From contig JAGVEP010000334.1 in assembly GCA_020058145.1 (NCBI GenBank), positions 1 to 6,145 of the forward strand: DNA of 6,145 nt, read 5' to 3'. The stretch comes from Phycisphaerae bacterium. GTDB lineage: Bacteria > Planctomycetota > Phycisphaerae > UBA1845 > Fen-1342. Numbering within the stretch: position 1 is the stretch's first letter; every line of letters begins with the position of its first letter. Of the stretch, positions 1 through 5,258 are shown piece after piece. Position numbers and translations under genes: made by a program. The notes under the pieces are model-generated. The model did no database searches, had not been told where the DNA came from, and was given only the letters and a program-made list of their open reading frames with translations.

Positions 1-14
1 ACACTCAAGGCAAG

Positions 15-263
15 ATGATGCGCCGGGCTGTTTCCGTCGTGGTCTTGACCGCCCTGCTCTGGACCAGCGGGCCCCTGCCCGCCTTCGCTTCCCAGGCGGT
101 CGCCTCCTCCGCCCCGCGCAGCGCGCCGGCGCCCAAACGCTGCGCGCCCGCTACGGCTCCACCAGCCCCTCCCGAAGCGCATACCGCGCCGGTTCCACCC
201 GGTCGTGAATGTCGAGCTTGGCCATCAGGCTCGCCGTGTGACAGTTCACCGTCCGCTCGCTGA
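15..263 (+). CDS. Possible small secreted protein with signal peptide, or 5' fragment of one (doubtful)
   Basis: This 82-residue reading frame opens with tandem ATG codons (15 and 18) behind an AAGG at 7-10. The first 25 residues look like a classical Sec signal peptide: basic MMRR, a hydrophobic core from about residue 5 to 17, and an AFA-S cleavage site near residue 25. The rest is low-complexity, rich in Ala, Pro and Ser, with three Cys and no recognisable domain. The last 113 bases run antisense through the 3' end of the LuxR-type gene, which is the much better supported coding sequence there. It could be a real short secreted protein with a convergent overlap, the 5' remnant of a longer secreted protein cut off by rearrangement, or a chance frame in GC-rich DNA. 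Only the signal peptide favours it. Confidence 0.28.
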   Translation: MMRRAVSVVVLTALLWTSGPLPAFASQAVASSAPRSAPAPKRCAPATAPPAPPEAHTAPVPPGRECRAWPSGSPCDSSPSAR

Positions 264-492
264 GACTCATTGTCGTCGCAAGCTCCTTCTTCGACAGGCC
301 ACGCGCCACGTACTGGAGCACCTGCGATTCCCGCTGGCTCAGCGCACTGGCCCGCGAATGGGACGTCCGCCGCAGCCACGCCGGCTGCCGGCCCGTCACG
401 CGCAGCACGAAAATCGCCATGGCCGCTGCGGTCCACTGGAACAGGGCGGCAGCGACGACGATGACCGTGGTCAAGCTCCCTGAGTTACTCAC
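151..492 (-). CDS. Membrane-anchored LuxR/GerE-type HTH transcriptional regulator
   Basis: The protein has 113 residues. Residues about 7-31 form one hydrophobic segment, a short basic linker follows, and residues about 50-113 are a full LuxR-type (GerE) helix-turn-helix. The domain shows the typical order: LSQRESQVLQ at the start, GLSKKELA for the scaffold helix, then SLSERTVNCHTASLMAKL covering the recognition helix. There is no receiver, PAS or autoinducer-binding domain, so this is a minimal regulator tethered to the inner membrane rather than a normal response regulator. The GTG start at 490-492 overlaps the TGA of the upstream HEAT-like gene as GTGA. No ribosome site lies close by, so translation is probably coupled to that gene. 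The two proteins are both membrane-anchored and likely act together (inference). The DNA-binding call is secure; signal and targets are not visible. Confidence 0.85.
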   Translation of the reverse strand: MSNSGSLTTVIVVAAALFQWTAAAMAIFVLRVTGRQPAWLRRTSHSRASALSQRESQVLQYVARGLSKKELATTMSLSERTVNCHTASLMAKLDIHDRVEPARYALREGLVEP

Positions 493-980
493 GGGTTGGC
501 GGGTCCTACACTTTCGCTCCCATTGGGATCGGCGCTCGGGTCGCCCGGCAGCGCCAAGCCGCTCTCGGCCAGATTCCGCACGTGCGGGTCCGTATCAGCC
601 AGGAGCTCCCGCAGCCGGGCCCGCGCCCAAGGCGTCCGCAGCGGCTGCAGTGCCAGGACGCCGTATTGCCGCACCTGGCCCCGCGGATCGTCGAGCAGGG
701 CCGCGACGCCCCACCGCCCGCTCTCGCCCGCGTTGCAGAGGGCACCCAAGTACACCGCACATTCCGCCGGGTCCGTCGCGCGTGTCAGGCGCCAAGCCCA
801 ATAGCGTGATCGGACCTCCGTGCGATAAAGCAGGGCGCCGCAGCACGCCAGTGCAGTCAGACCGATGGCGACCAACGCGCCCCACGACCGCCGGGGCGCA
901 GCGCGCCCCACCGTCGCGGCCGCCTGTTCCACGCTGGCTGGTGAGTTCTCCACGTCCATTGTCCCAGACACGCTGACCAT
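489..980 (-). CDS. Single-TM protein with HEAT-like repeats
   Basis: The protein has 163 residues from the ATG at 978-980; a second in-frame ATG at residue 8 (957-959) is an equally possible start, since neither has a strong ribosome site. An Ala-rich hydrophilic N-terminus precedes one membrane segment at about residues 33-52. After it, residues about 87-144 hold two HEAT-like helical repeats, with recognisable cores such as GVAALLDDPRGQVRQYGVLAL and LRELLADTDPHVRNLAESGL. The C-terminus is Pro/Gly-rich. HEAT repeats are protein-binding scaffolds, so a non-catalytic adaptor role is likely. It is the first gene of a two-gene unit with the membrane LuxR regulator, which it overlaps by four bases. 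A sensor or anchor role for that regulator is an inference from this arrangement. HEAT assignment is by pattern only. Confidence 0.65.
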   Translation of the reverse strand: MVSVSGTMDVENSPASVEQAAATVGRAAPRRSWGALVAIGLTALACCGALLYRTEVRSRYWAWRLTRATDPAECAVYLGALCNAGESGRWGVAALLDDPRGQVRQYGVLALQPLRTPWARARLRELLADTDPHVRNLAESGLALPGDPSADPNGSESVGPANP

Positions 981-1114
981 TTCGCCGCGCGGCCCCGACT
1001 ACAGCACCAGGCGTTGACGCAGCCGTTGCGCATTTGTACCCGCGCACGCCCCGTCTGATAACGCGCATCCACAAAAATTCCTGCGGCGCGCCCTGCCGCT
1101 CCACACACCAATCA

Positions 1115-1123
1115 TGCTATCAT
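1115..1123 (+). promoter_or_regulatory. Extended -10 promoter candidate for the SirB1-family gene
   Basis: The motif TGCTATCAT matches an extended -10 element (TGn plus TATCAT, five of six to TATAAT). No good -35 is seen at the usual distance. A start of transcription near 1130 would put the GGAGAAGAGG ribosome site in a short leader. It would also rule out the upstream in-frame ATG at 1114, which lies inside this element. Confidence 0.4.
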
Positions 1124-1147
1124 CGGGGGTGCGGAGAAGAGGCAGCA

Positions 1148-1177
1148 ATGGCGTTTCCGGCTTGGGGAAAGAAATGA
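1148..1177 (+). CDS. Nine-codon leader ORF coupled to the SirB1-family gene
   Basis: An ATG at 1148 follows a purine-rich ribosome site (GGAG at 1133-1136 and AGAGG at 1138-1142, five bases from the ATG). It encodes MAFPAWGKK and ends at TGA 1175-1177. That stop overlaps the ATG at 1174-1176 of the downstream gene as ATGA. This ORF has a better ribosome site than the main gene, so ribosomes finishing it may reinitiate on the main start. It contains no run of a single regulatory amino acid, so attenuation is not suggested. It could instead be a chance ORF. Confidence 0.4.
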   Translation: MAFPAWGKK

Positions 1178-1995
1178 GCCGTCACCCCTTTGATTTGTTG
1201 ATGGAATTGCGAACCGACCTGATCCGGCTCGACTGTGCCGCGCTGCACCTGGCCCGCGACGAGTACTTCACGCTCAATTTGCGGCGCTATTTGGGTCGGC
1301 TGGATACGCTCGCCAACGAGGTCGCGGCGCTGCGCCCCGGGTTGTCGGCCACGCTGCGCTACCAGGCGCTACGCCGCGTCCTGGTCGAGAACCACGGCCT
1401 CACCGGCAACCACGCCGACTATTACAATCCCGACAATAGCTTCCTCAATCGCGTGCTCGACACCGGCCGCGGCATCCCCATCAGCCTCTCCATCATCTGG
1501 ATCGAAGTCGCTCGACGGCTGAAATGGCCCGCCGGCGGCGTCGCGTTTCCCGGCCATTTTCTCGTGCGGATCGATGACCCCGAGCGCCTGGTGCTCGCGG
1601 ACCCGTTCCACGGCGGACGCTCGCTCTCCGTGGACGACTGCCGAAATATGCTCGAAGAGCACTTTCAGCAGCGCTCCGACTTCGACCTGACCCTGTTCAA
1701 GCCCGTCGGCACCCGCCGCATGCTTCTCCGCCTGCTCAAGAATCTCCGCAACATCTACCTGGCCGATGACGATCTGCCGCGCCTGGCCAACACCCTGCGG
1801 CACATGGCAGCAGTGGACCCGAAGAACGGGCAGCATCTCCAGGAGCTCGCCGCGGTCTGCTGTCGGCGCGGCGACGTGCGCGGTGCCTGTGCCCATCTTG
1901 AGCTCTACCTGCACCGCGTACCGAACGGACGCGATACAGGAATCGTGCGCCGTAATCTGCGACAGCTTCACGCCGCGCTCATCGCCCTGAACTAG
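1174..1995 (+). CDS. SirB1-family protein (transglutaminase-like core plus TPR-like C-terminus)
   Basis: The protein has 273 residues from the ATG at 1174, close to the usual SirB1 family length. This start is chosen because the longer form from 1114 begins inside the promoter candidate, while 1174 has GGGGAAAG five bases upstream and overlaps the leader ORF stop. An N-terminal helical region is followed by the family core: YYNPDNSFLNRVLDTGRG near 83-100, GIPISLSIIWIEVARR at 100-115, FPGHFLVR with His128, and LADPFHGG with Asp143. Residues about 180-270 are helical and TPR-like (LRHMAAVDPKNGQHLQELA and the following pair). No Cys lies at the expected catalytic position before the core helix (Ser104/Ser106 are there), so transglutaminase or protease activity is doubtful. 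The family's biochemical role is poorly defined. The gene appears to be a chromosomal neighbour of the prophage block. Confidence 0.9.
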   Translation: MSRHPFDLLMELRTDLIRLDCAALHLARDEYFTLNLRRYLGRLDTLANEVAALRPGLSATLRYQALRRVLVENHGLTGNHADYYNPDNSFLNRVLDTGRGIPISLSIIWIEVARRLKWPAGGVAFPGHFLVRIDDPERLVLADPFHGGRSLSVDDCRNMLEEHFQQRSDFDLTLFKPVGTRRMLLRLLKNLRNIYLADDDLPRLANTLRHMAAVDPKNGQHLQELAAVCCRRGDVRGACAHLELYLHRVPNGRDTGIVRRNLRQLHAALIALN

Positions 1996-2013
1996 GCTCT
2001 GCCAGACCGGACC

Positions 2014-2045
2014 GCCGCCAGGCGCTGGAAGGGGCCGCCAGGCGC
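2014..2045 (+). repeat. 12-bp direct repeat in the gap between SirB1 gene and phage block
   Basis: GCCGCCAGGCGC occurs exactly at 2014-2025 and again at 2034-2045, a 20-base period. It lies in the short convergent gap. It may be fortuitous in GC-rich DNA, part of the overlapping hairpin, or a trace of an integration or recombination site. No second copy near the other prophage end can be tested, as that end is outside the window. Confidence 0.5.
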
Positions 2046-2046
2046 C
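2021..2046. terminator. GC-rich hairpin between convergent genes, possible bidirectional terminator
   Basis: GGCGCTGG at 2021-2028 pairs with CCAGGCGCC at 2038-2046, giving eight base pairs with one bulged G (2041) and a nine-base loop. It sits between the stop of the SirB1-family gene and the stop of the last phage gene, where a terminator serving both strands is expected. No T-run follows on either strand, so it is not a canonical intrinsic terminator. Confidence 0.35.
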
Positions 2047-2050
2047 GCGC

Positions 2051-2266
2051 TTACGTGTTATCGTGCCCGGCGCGCCCGGCGTCTTCGTGGGCAATGCCGA
2101 GAATGAGTGCCACGCCCACGCTCAACACCGTCAGAACTGTGCCTTCGGTCAGCGCCAGCCCGGCCTGGGCCGCGTACGCGATGACAATCGTCGCCAGCGC
2201 CACTTGCACTTTGCGGCTGCGCAGCGGCCATAACCAGCGCCGCCAACCTGTGGATACCGTGCTCAT
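2051..2266 (-). CDS. Small two-TM phage membrane protein, holin-like
   Basis: The protein has 71 residues with a basic N-terminus (WRRWLWPLRSRK), a first membrane segment at about 20-38, a short loop containing LTEG, a second segment at about 42-59, and a polar tail beginning HEDAG. The layout of SRK, hairpin of two helices and GxxxEDAG-like end resembles small membrane proteins common in tailed-phage structural or lysis regions and often labelled holin-like. The positive N-terminus suggests both ends are cytoplasmic. The ATG at 2264-2266 has a near-perfect ribosome site, AAGGAGGT at 2270-2277, which includes the stop codon of the upstream lipoprotein gene (TAAGGAGGT), so translation is closely linked. 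It is the last gene of the phage block. No endolysin is seen nearby, so a lysis role remains inferred. Confidence 0.6.
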   Translation of the reverse strand: MSTVSTGWRRWLWPLRSRKVQVALATIVIAYAAQAGLALTEGTVLTVLSVGVALILGIAHEDAGRAGHDNT

Positions 2267-2275
2267 CGGACCTCC

Positions 2276-2749
2276 TTACTCGCTCGTCGCCGGCTCCGTG
2301 GCCGACTCAACCGCATTCACCAGCAGCCCCTGCCGGGCACGATCAGCCCGGATTTCCACCGCTTTCCACAGCAGATCGATCATCGCCTGGTCACCGAACA
2401 GCTTGGCATCGACGCCAATGATGCGCAGCGCCTGGGCCCGCTCCTGCTGGAGCGCCCACGACTCGATCAAATCGCGGTCGTTCCACACCGCACTGAGGAC
2501 TTCCTGCTGCGCGGGCGACAGCGCCACGCCGCCACTTTCGAGACGGCGCCGCAGGTCGTGGTACAACAGCACACACAGCGCCTCGTGCTGACGCTCGAAC
2601 ACGGCCTGCTGCACTGCATCGGACCGCCGCTGCGTCTCAATGGCGATGCGCGTCGATTCCCGCGTGCAACCACCGGTCAACACGGCACCGAGCGCCAGCA
2701 CGGCGCAGCCGAGTCGCCCGTGCGCACGACGCGTACATGTGAACTTCAC
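2276..2749 (-). CDS. Phage-associated lipoprotein with helical mature domain
   Basis: The protein has 157 residues from the GTG at 2747-2749. This start is chosen because it forms a GTGA overlap with the upstream gene and places a short basic n-region (KFTCTRRAHGR) just before the signal hydrophobic core; an open frame continues upstream to 2806 but would spoil the signal. The core (residues about 13-24) ends at a lipobox LTGG-C with Cys28 as the likely lipidated residue. The mature part is mostly helical and charged, with Gln/Glu/Arg-rich stretches at about 33-70 and 83-142, and has no catalytic motif I recognise. In phage lysis cassettes an outer-membrane lipoprotein next to a holin is often the o-spanin. 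This one is longer and more helical than typical Rz1, so spanin is only one possibility; a lysogenic lipoprotein is another. Confidence 0.65.
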   Translation of the reverse strand: MKFTCTRRAHGRLGCAVLALGAVLTGGCTRESTRIAIETQRRSDAVQQAVFERQHEALCVLLYHDLRRRLESGGVALSPAQQEVLSAVWNDRDLIESWALQQERAQALRIIGVDAKLFGDQAMIDLLWKAVEIRADRARQGLLVNAVESATEPATSE

Positions 2750-3063
2750 AGCATCCCTCCCAGCACAAACACCGTTTGCAAAGCACACACCAGTCCGTCC
2801 GTCCACTTCTCCGCCGCCATCGCTTCCGCCAGCCGCCGTGCCGTCTCGCGCAGCTCGACGTGCTCAATCCAGCCGCCCGGGGGCGTCGTGCGCGGCAGTT
2901 CGGCCGCGTTGTAGTCGCGCGGCAGCGGAGTTTGCGTGTGCCGCACGCGCTCCGCTTCAATCAGGAGCGCGTCGATCACGTTGCGGGCCGCGGTGACAAA
3001 CGCCTGCGCGGTCGGAGCATCGATGCTCTGCGCCAAAGTCAAGAGGTTCATGTCTGACTCCAT
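2746..3063 (-). CDS. Hypothetical phage protein, helical, unknown function
   Basis: The protein has 105 residues and I do not recognise the family. Residues about 6-42 form an amphipathic helical region. A Pro-rich link follows (TPLPRDYNAAELPRTTPPGGW, about 45-65), then a second helical region with an EKWTDG motif near 85-90 and a hydrophobic C-terminus ending LGGML. The final 15 residues are hydrophobic but short for a membrane span. Two starts are possible: ATG 3061-3063, preceded by AGGA at five-base spacing, and ATG 3049-3051, preceded by GGAG at six-base spacing. The longer form is given. It lies 42 bases after the coiled-coil gene, and its TGA overlaps the GTG of the lipoprotein gene. 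The tight packing argues that it is a real gene of the same transcript. Confidence 0.65.
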   Translation of the reverse strand: MESDMNLLTLAQSIDAPTAQAFVTAARNVIDALLIEAERVRHTQTPLPRDYNAAELPRTTPPGGWIEHVELRETARRLAEAMAAEKWTDGLVCALQTVFVLGGML

Positions 3064-3105
3064 GTATCCTGTCTATGCTTCTGCGTCGTGGACTGCTGCA
3101 CAGGG

Positions 3106-3393
3106 CTACTCACAGCCCGCTTCCTCGAGTTGCTGCGTCAGGTGCGTCAGCCACTCGGCTTCCCAGACCCGGTGCGAGTGCAGCTCCTCGCGCAGCGCCG
3201 CGAGCGCATCCGTGTTCGCCCGGATCACGTCGAGCAGGTGTTTGTTGACTTCGGCCACCTGCCCGGCGTATTGCAGGGCCTCGCCGAGACTGCTCGCGCT
3301 GCGTGTCCGCTCCTGGCGCTCGAACCACCACATGACAAACAGCAGTCCCGCGACGCCCAGCGAGGGCAATTGGGACAACAGTTCGGGGCTCAC
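3106..3393 (-). CDS. Small single-TM coiled-coil phage protein
   Basis: The protein has 95 residues from the GTG at 3391-3393, which forms a GTGA overlap with the upstream gene; a GTG four codons earlier is less likely. Residues about 8-24 (LPSLGVAGLLFVMWWF) form one membrane segment with Trp at its end. It is followed by a charged ERQERTR stretch and a long helix at about 36-90 with a heptad-like pattern of Leu, Val and Ala, likely a coiled coil. Positive charges directly after the membrane segment favour a cytoplasmic C-terminus. This argues against a normal i-spanin, whose coiled coil is periplasmic, and leaves room for a holin accessory or membrane-bound structural role. Position after the head genes and before the lipoprotein and holin-like genes supports a lysis or late-function cluster, but no function is shown. 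Confidence 0.65.
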   Translation of the reverse strand: MSPELLSQLPSLGVAGLLFVMWWFERQERTRSASSLGEALQYAGQVAEVNKHLLDVIRANTDALAALREELHSHRVWEAEWLTHLTQQLEEAGCE

Positions 3394-3719
3394 GCCCGCA
3401 CCCACTCAAACCAGACCGTCAGCGTCAGCGGGGCCACGGTAGACTGGTAGCTCGTGGTCACGCCGAACGCCTTGGCCGGGTCCGCGGGCAACGCATAATG
3501 CCGCCCCAGACGCACCAGCAGCGGCTGACCAGCACCGATGTGCAGCGGTGCGGTGAGCTCCCGTTCATCATCGCCGCCGGGGTCGGACAGCAACGTGATC
3601 TTCGCGCTCGCCCAACACGTGACCAGGATCATCAGCACCCGGATTGCCTCGCCAGGGTGTCCGGGTACAACCTCTGCACCGGTTTGCGCCGTGCTGAAAT
3701 TGGCACGCTCCATCGACAT
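3390..3719 (-). CDS. Small beta-rich phage structural protein
   Basis: The protein has 109 residues from the ATG at 3717-3719. This start is chosen because AGGAGA at 3728-3733 stands eight bases upstream. The frame stays open further, through an ATG at 3785 and into the Gp36-like gene, but those starts lack a ribosome site. The sequence alternates hydrophobic strands with short loops (VLMILVTC, KITLLSD, ELTAPLHIG, HYALPAD, LTLTVWFEWV) and lacks helices, membrane segments or catalytic motifs. This fits a single beta-sandwich of the kind often found among minor capsid, head-tail or decoration proteins of tailed phages. Its place directly after the Mu Gp36-like gene supports a virion role, perhaps at the connector or capsid surface. 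I cannot assign it to a named family. Its last bases overlap the coiled-coil gene by four. Confidence 0.65.
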   Translation of the reverse strand: MSMERANFSTAQTGAEVVPGHPGEAIRVLMILVTCWASAKITLLSDPGGDDERELTAPLHIGAGQPLLVRLGRHYALPADPAKAFGVTTSYQSTVAPLTLTVWFEWVRA

Positions 3720-3727
3720 CGGTAGAG

Positions 3728-3733
3728 TCTCCT
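3728..3733 (-). promoter_or_regulatory. Ribosome binding site fixing the start at 3719
   Basis: The minus strand reads AGGAGA here, eight bases before the ATG at 3717-3719. It is the only good ribosome site in the open frame and therefore separates this gene from the Gp36-like gene by a 71-base gap (3720-3790) in which I see no other gene. Confidence 0.65.
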
Positions 3734-3790
3734 GGGCGCCGCCGGCGGTGGGTGCGGTACGCACCACCCGGCCGGCCGCCGCCATGCTGA

Positions 3791-4243
3791 CTACAAGCCG
3801 TCCAATTCGTCGGCGGTAAACGCCCGCGCTACACCGCTGTAGCGGGGGGCATCGTCTGCGGCGGTCGTCGAGTTCGGCGGGGATGCCGCCGGCAGCACGA
3901 TCTGCCCCCGCGCCACCGCGTCCAGCCATTGAAGTGCGGCCGCATACAACAAATGAACCCGCTGCGGCGCCGTGCTCACGAACGGCGAGCTCTTCCAGGC
4001 GCCGTATTCCGCCAGGTCCAGCACGCGGGCCACCAGCACGTTCGCTAACTCCGGATGCCCGGCCAGATCGACCGGCGTCTGATACCGGCGGGCCAGGTAG
4101 CTGTCGGCCTCAGCCTCCGCCTCGCTCACGATCTGCTGTGCCACGCCCGCATCGGCCGTCGTACCGTTCACCCGGTCGGTCAGCCGTGCGTACAACGTAG
4201 CTCCGAGCCGCTGACTGAGCTGAGTGGTAGTGCTGTAGGCCAC
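3791..4243 (-). CDS. Mu Gp36-like (DUF1320) head protein
   Basis: The protein has 150 residues from the GTG at 4241-4243. This start gives the usual family opening (AYSTTTQLSQRLG...LTDR) and has GAGG six bases upstream; another GTG at 4270 is less likely. Family marks are the N-terminal Y-S/A-T segment, a central helix ending EAEAEADSYLARRYQTPVDL (about 41-60), HPELANVLVARVLDLAEY (about 63-80), and the later R-V-H-L-L-Y...LDAVARGQI (about 95-115). Phage Mu Gp36 is encoded just after the major head protein, and the same order is seen here. Proteins of this type are thought to act in head completion or head-tail joining; the exact role is not established. The C-terminal 35 residues are Ala/Pro/Ser-rich and probably flexible. 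Forty-two bases separate it from the capsid gene. Confidence 0.85.
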   Translation of the reverse strand: MAYSTTTQLSQRLGATLYARLTDRVNGTTADAGVAQQIVSEAEAEADSYLARRYQTPVDLAGHPELANVLVARVLDLAEYGAWKSSPFVSTAPQRVHLLYAAALQWLDAVARGQIVLPAASPPNSTTAADDAPRYSGVARAFTADELDGL

Positions 4244-4285
4244 AGTACACCTCGCCAAACGTGCGGCCACGCCGCAACCTGTTGA

Positions 4286-5215
4286 CTACTCGAATTTCAC
4301 CAGACACGCGTCCTGCCAGAAGCCGTAGCCGGCTTCGTGGATCGCCTTCACGCCGTACTGGTGTTGATTCTCGTTGACTTCCAGTTCGCTACCCTCGGCG
4401 AGCACCTGAATCTGCACCGGCAGCTCCTCCTGGAAGATGAACGGCCGCGTACTGCCATCGGTGCGGAAGATGCCGAAGCGATCCGTCCACGTCAGTCGCG
4501 GGTTGGCCACCCAGTGCATCCGGAATGGCTCCACCCGCGCCAGCGGATTCGAAGTCGCCTCGACGGTGCGCCCGGACAAGGCCACCAGCGTGGCGGACAG
4601 GAAGTTCATCGGCACGAGCACCAGGAACTCGCGCGCGTCCTCGTTCATCGGCTCGCCCTGGTCGTCTTTGAATGCCAGAAGCTGCGCGATGCCCTTGACG
4701 ATCGCCTCGTACATCTCCACATCCGTCGGCGCTGTCGGGGTTGACACGTCCGACGTGATGTAGTTGCTCTGCGTTCCGGAGTCGCCTTCGCTGTGGTCCG
4801 TGTCAAAAAAACTCTGGCCGTCGTAACACGCCGTCGACTCGCCGTTGAGCAACAACGTCGTCAGCAGCTTGTTCGGATGCGTAGCGACGCGCCGCGCCAG
4901 CTCGTTGATCCGCACCATGATCTGCCCGGTCTTGTCGCGGCGCTGCTCGTCGGCGTCGATGCGCACCGTCGCTTCCCAGGTCTTGTTGACAATGGTTACA
5001 CCCTGGCCGCGCAGCGGCTTGACTTGCCGCCCACCGACCCACTCGCGCACCTGGGGCACCATGCCGAGCCACTTGTAGGTTTCCGACGCCTGCCGACTCG
5101 AAAAGTGCAGGGCCAGCCGCGTCCACCACGCCGCCCGCGCATACTCCTCCAGCCGCCGATAGAAGCGCCCGACCACCGCCCGCGAAGTCAAGCCCGTATC
5201 CACAACCACGCTCAT
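4286..5215 (-). CDS. Mu gpT-like major capsid protein
   Basis: The protein has 309 residues, close to the usual length of Mu-like major head subunits. The ATG at 5213-5215 follows a strong AAGGAGA ribosome site, five bases away. Family features appear in order: a long N-terminal region with YKWLGMVPQVREWVGGRQ (about 47-64), the E-loop-like stretch VNKTWEATVRIDADEQRRDKTGQI (about 76-99), a helix leading to HPNKLLTTLLLNG (113-125), CYDGQSFFDTDH (130-141), the DVEMYEAIVKGI helix (165-176), FLVLVPMNFLS (197-207), and a C-terminal WVANPRL...DRFGIF segment. These match the HK97-fold gpT family. It should form the icosahedral shell. No scaffold or protease domain is fused. Cys residues are only two (130 and 304). 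The gene is intact. Confidence 0.87.
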   Translation of the reverse strand: MSVVVDTGLTSRAVVGRFYRRLEEYARAAWWTRLALHFSSRQASETYKWLGMVPQVREWVGGRQVKPLRGQGVTIVNKTWEATVRIDADEQRRDKTGQIMVRINELARRVATHPNKLLTTLLLNGESTACYDGQSFFDTDHSEGDSGTQSNYITSDVSTPTAPTDVEMYEAIVKGIAQLLAFKDDQGEPMNEDAREFLVLVPMNFLSATLVALSGRTVEATSNPLARVEPFRMHWVANPRLTWTDRFGIFRTDGSTRPFIFQEELPVQIQVLAEGSELEVNENQHQYGVKAIHEAGYGFWQDACLVKFE

Positions 5216-5258
5216 GCGTATCTCCTTTCACTACTTCCGTAAGTCCAGGAATGTCCCG

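Noticed and set aside
419..976. Plus-strand frame of 185 codons opposite the HEAT/LuxR pair
   Set aside because: Its product is Arg/Pro/Ala-rich low complexity without a domain, while the opposite strand encodes a LuxR HTH and HEAT-like repeats.
595..1104. Minus-strand frame extending from the HEAT-like gene region into the divergent intergenic gap
   Set aside because: It is out of frame with the HEAT-like gene and Gly/Arg/Ala-rich, with no ribosome site or motif.
1369..2094. Long minus-strand frame of 241 codons opposite the SirB1-family gene
   Set aside because: It is antisense to a clearly recognisable family protein and shows no domain of its own; long mirror frames are expected in GC-rich coding DNA.
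2055..2591. Plus-strand frame of 178 codons across the holin-like and lipoprotein genes
   Set aside because: It is Ser/Arg/Thr-rich with no domain; the opposite strand has lipobox, membrane segments and a near-perfect ribosome site.
3720..3929. N-terminal extension of the small beta-rich protein into the Gp36-like gene
   Set aside because: The extension would overlap the Gp36-like gene extensively, is Arg/Gly-rich and lacks a ribosome site, whereas ATG 3719 has AGGAGA at good spacing.
4793..5242. Plus-strand frame of 149 codons opposite the capsid gene
   Set aside because: It is the mirror of the recognised gpT-like capsid sequence and carries no motif.
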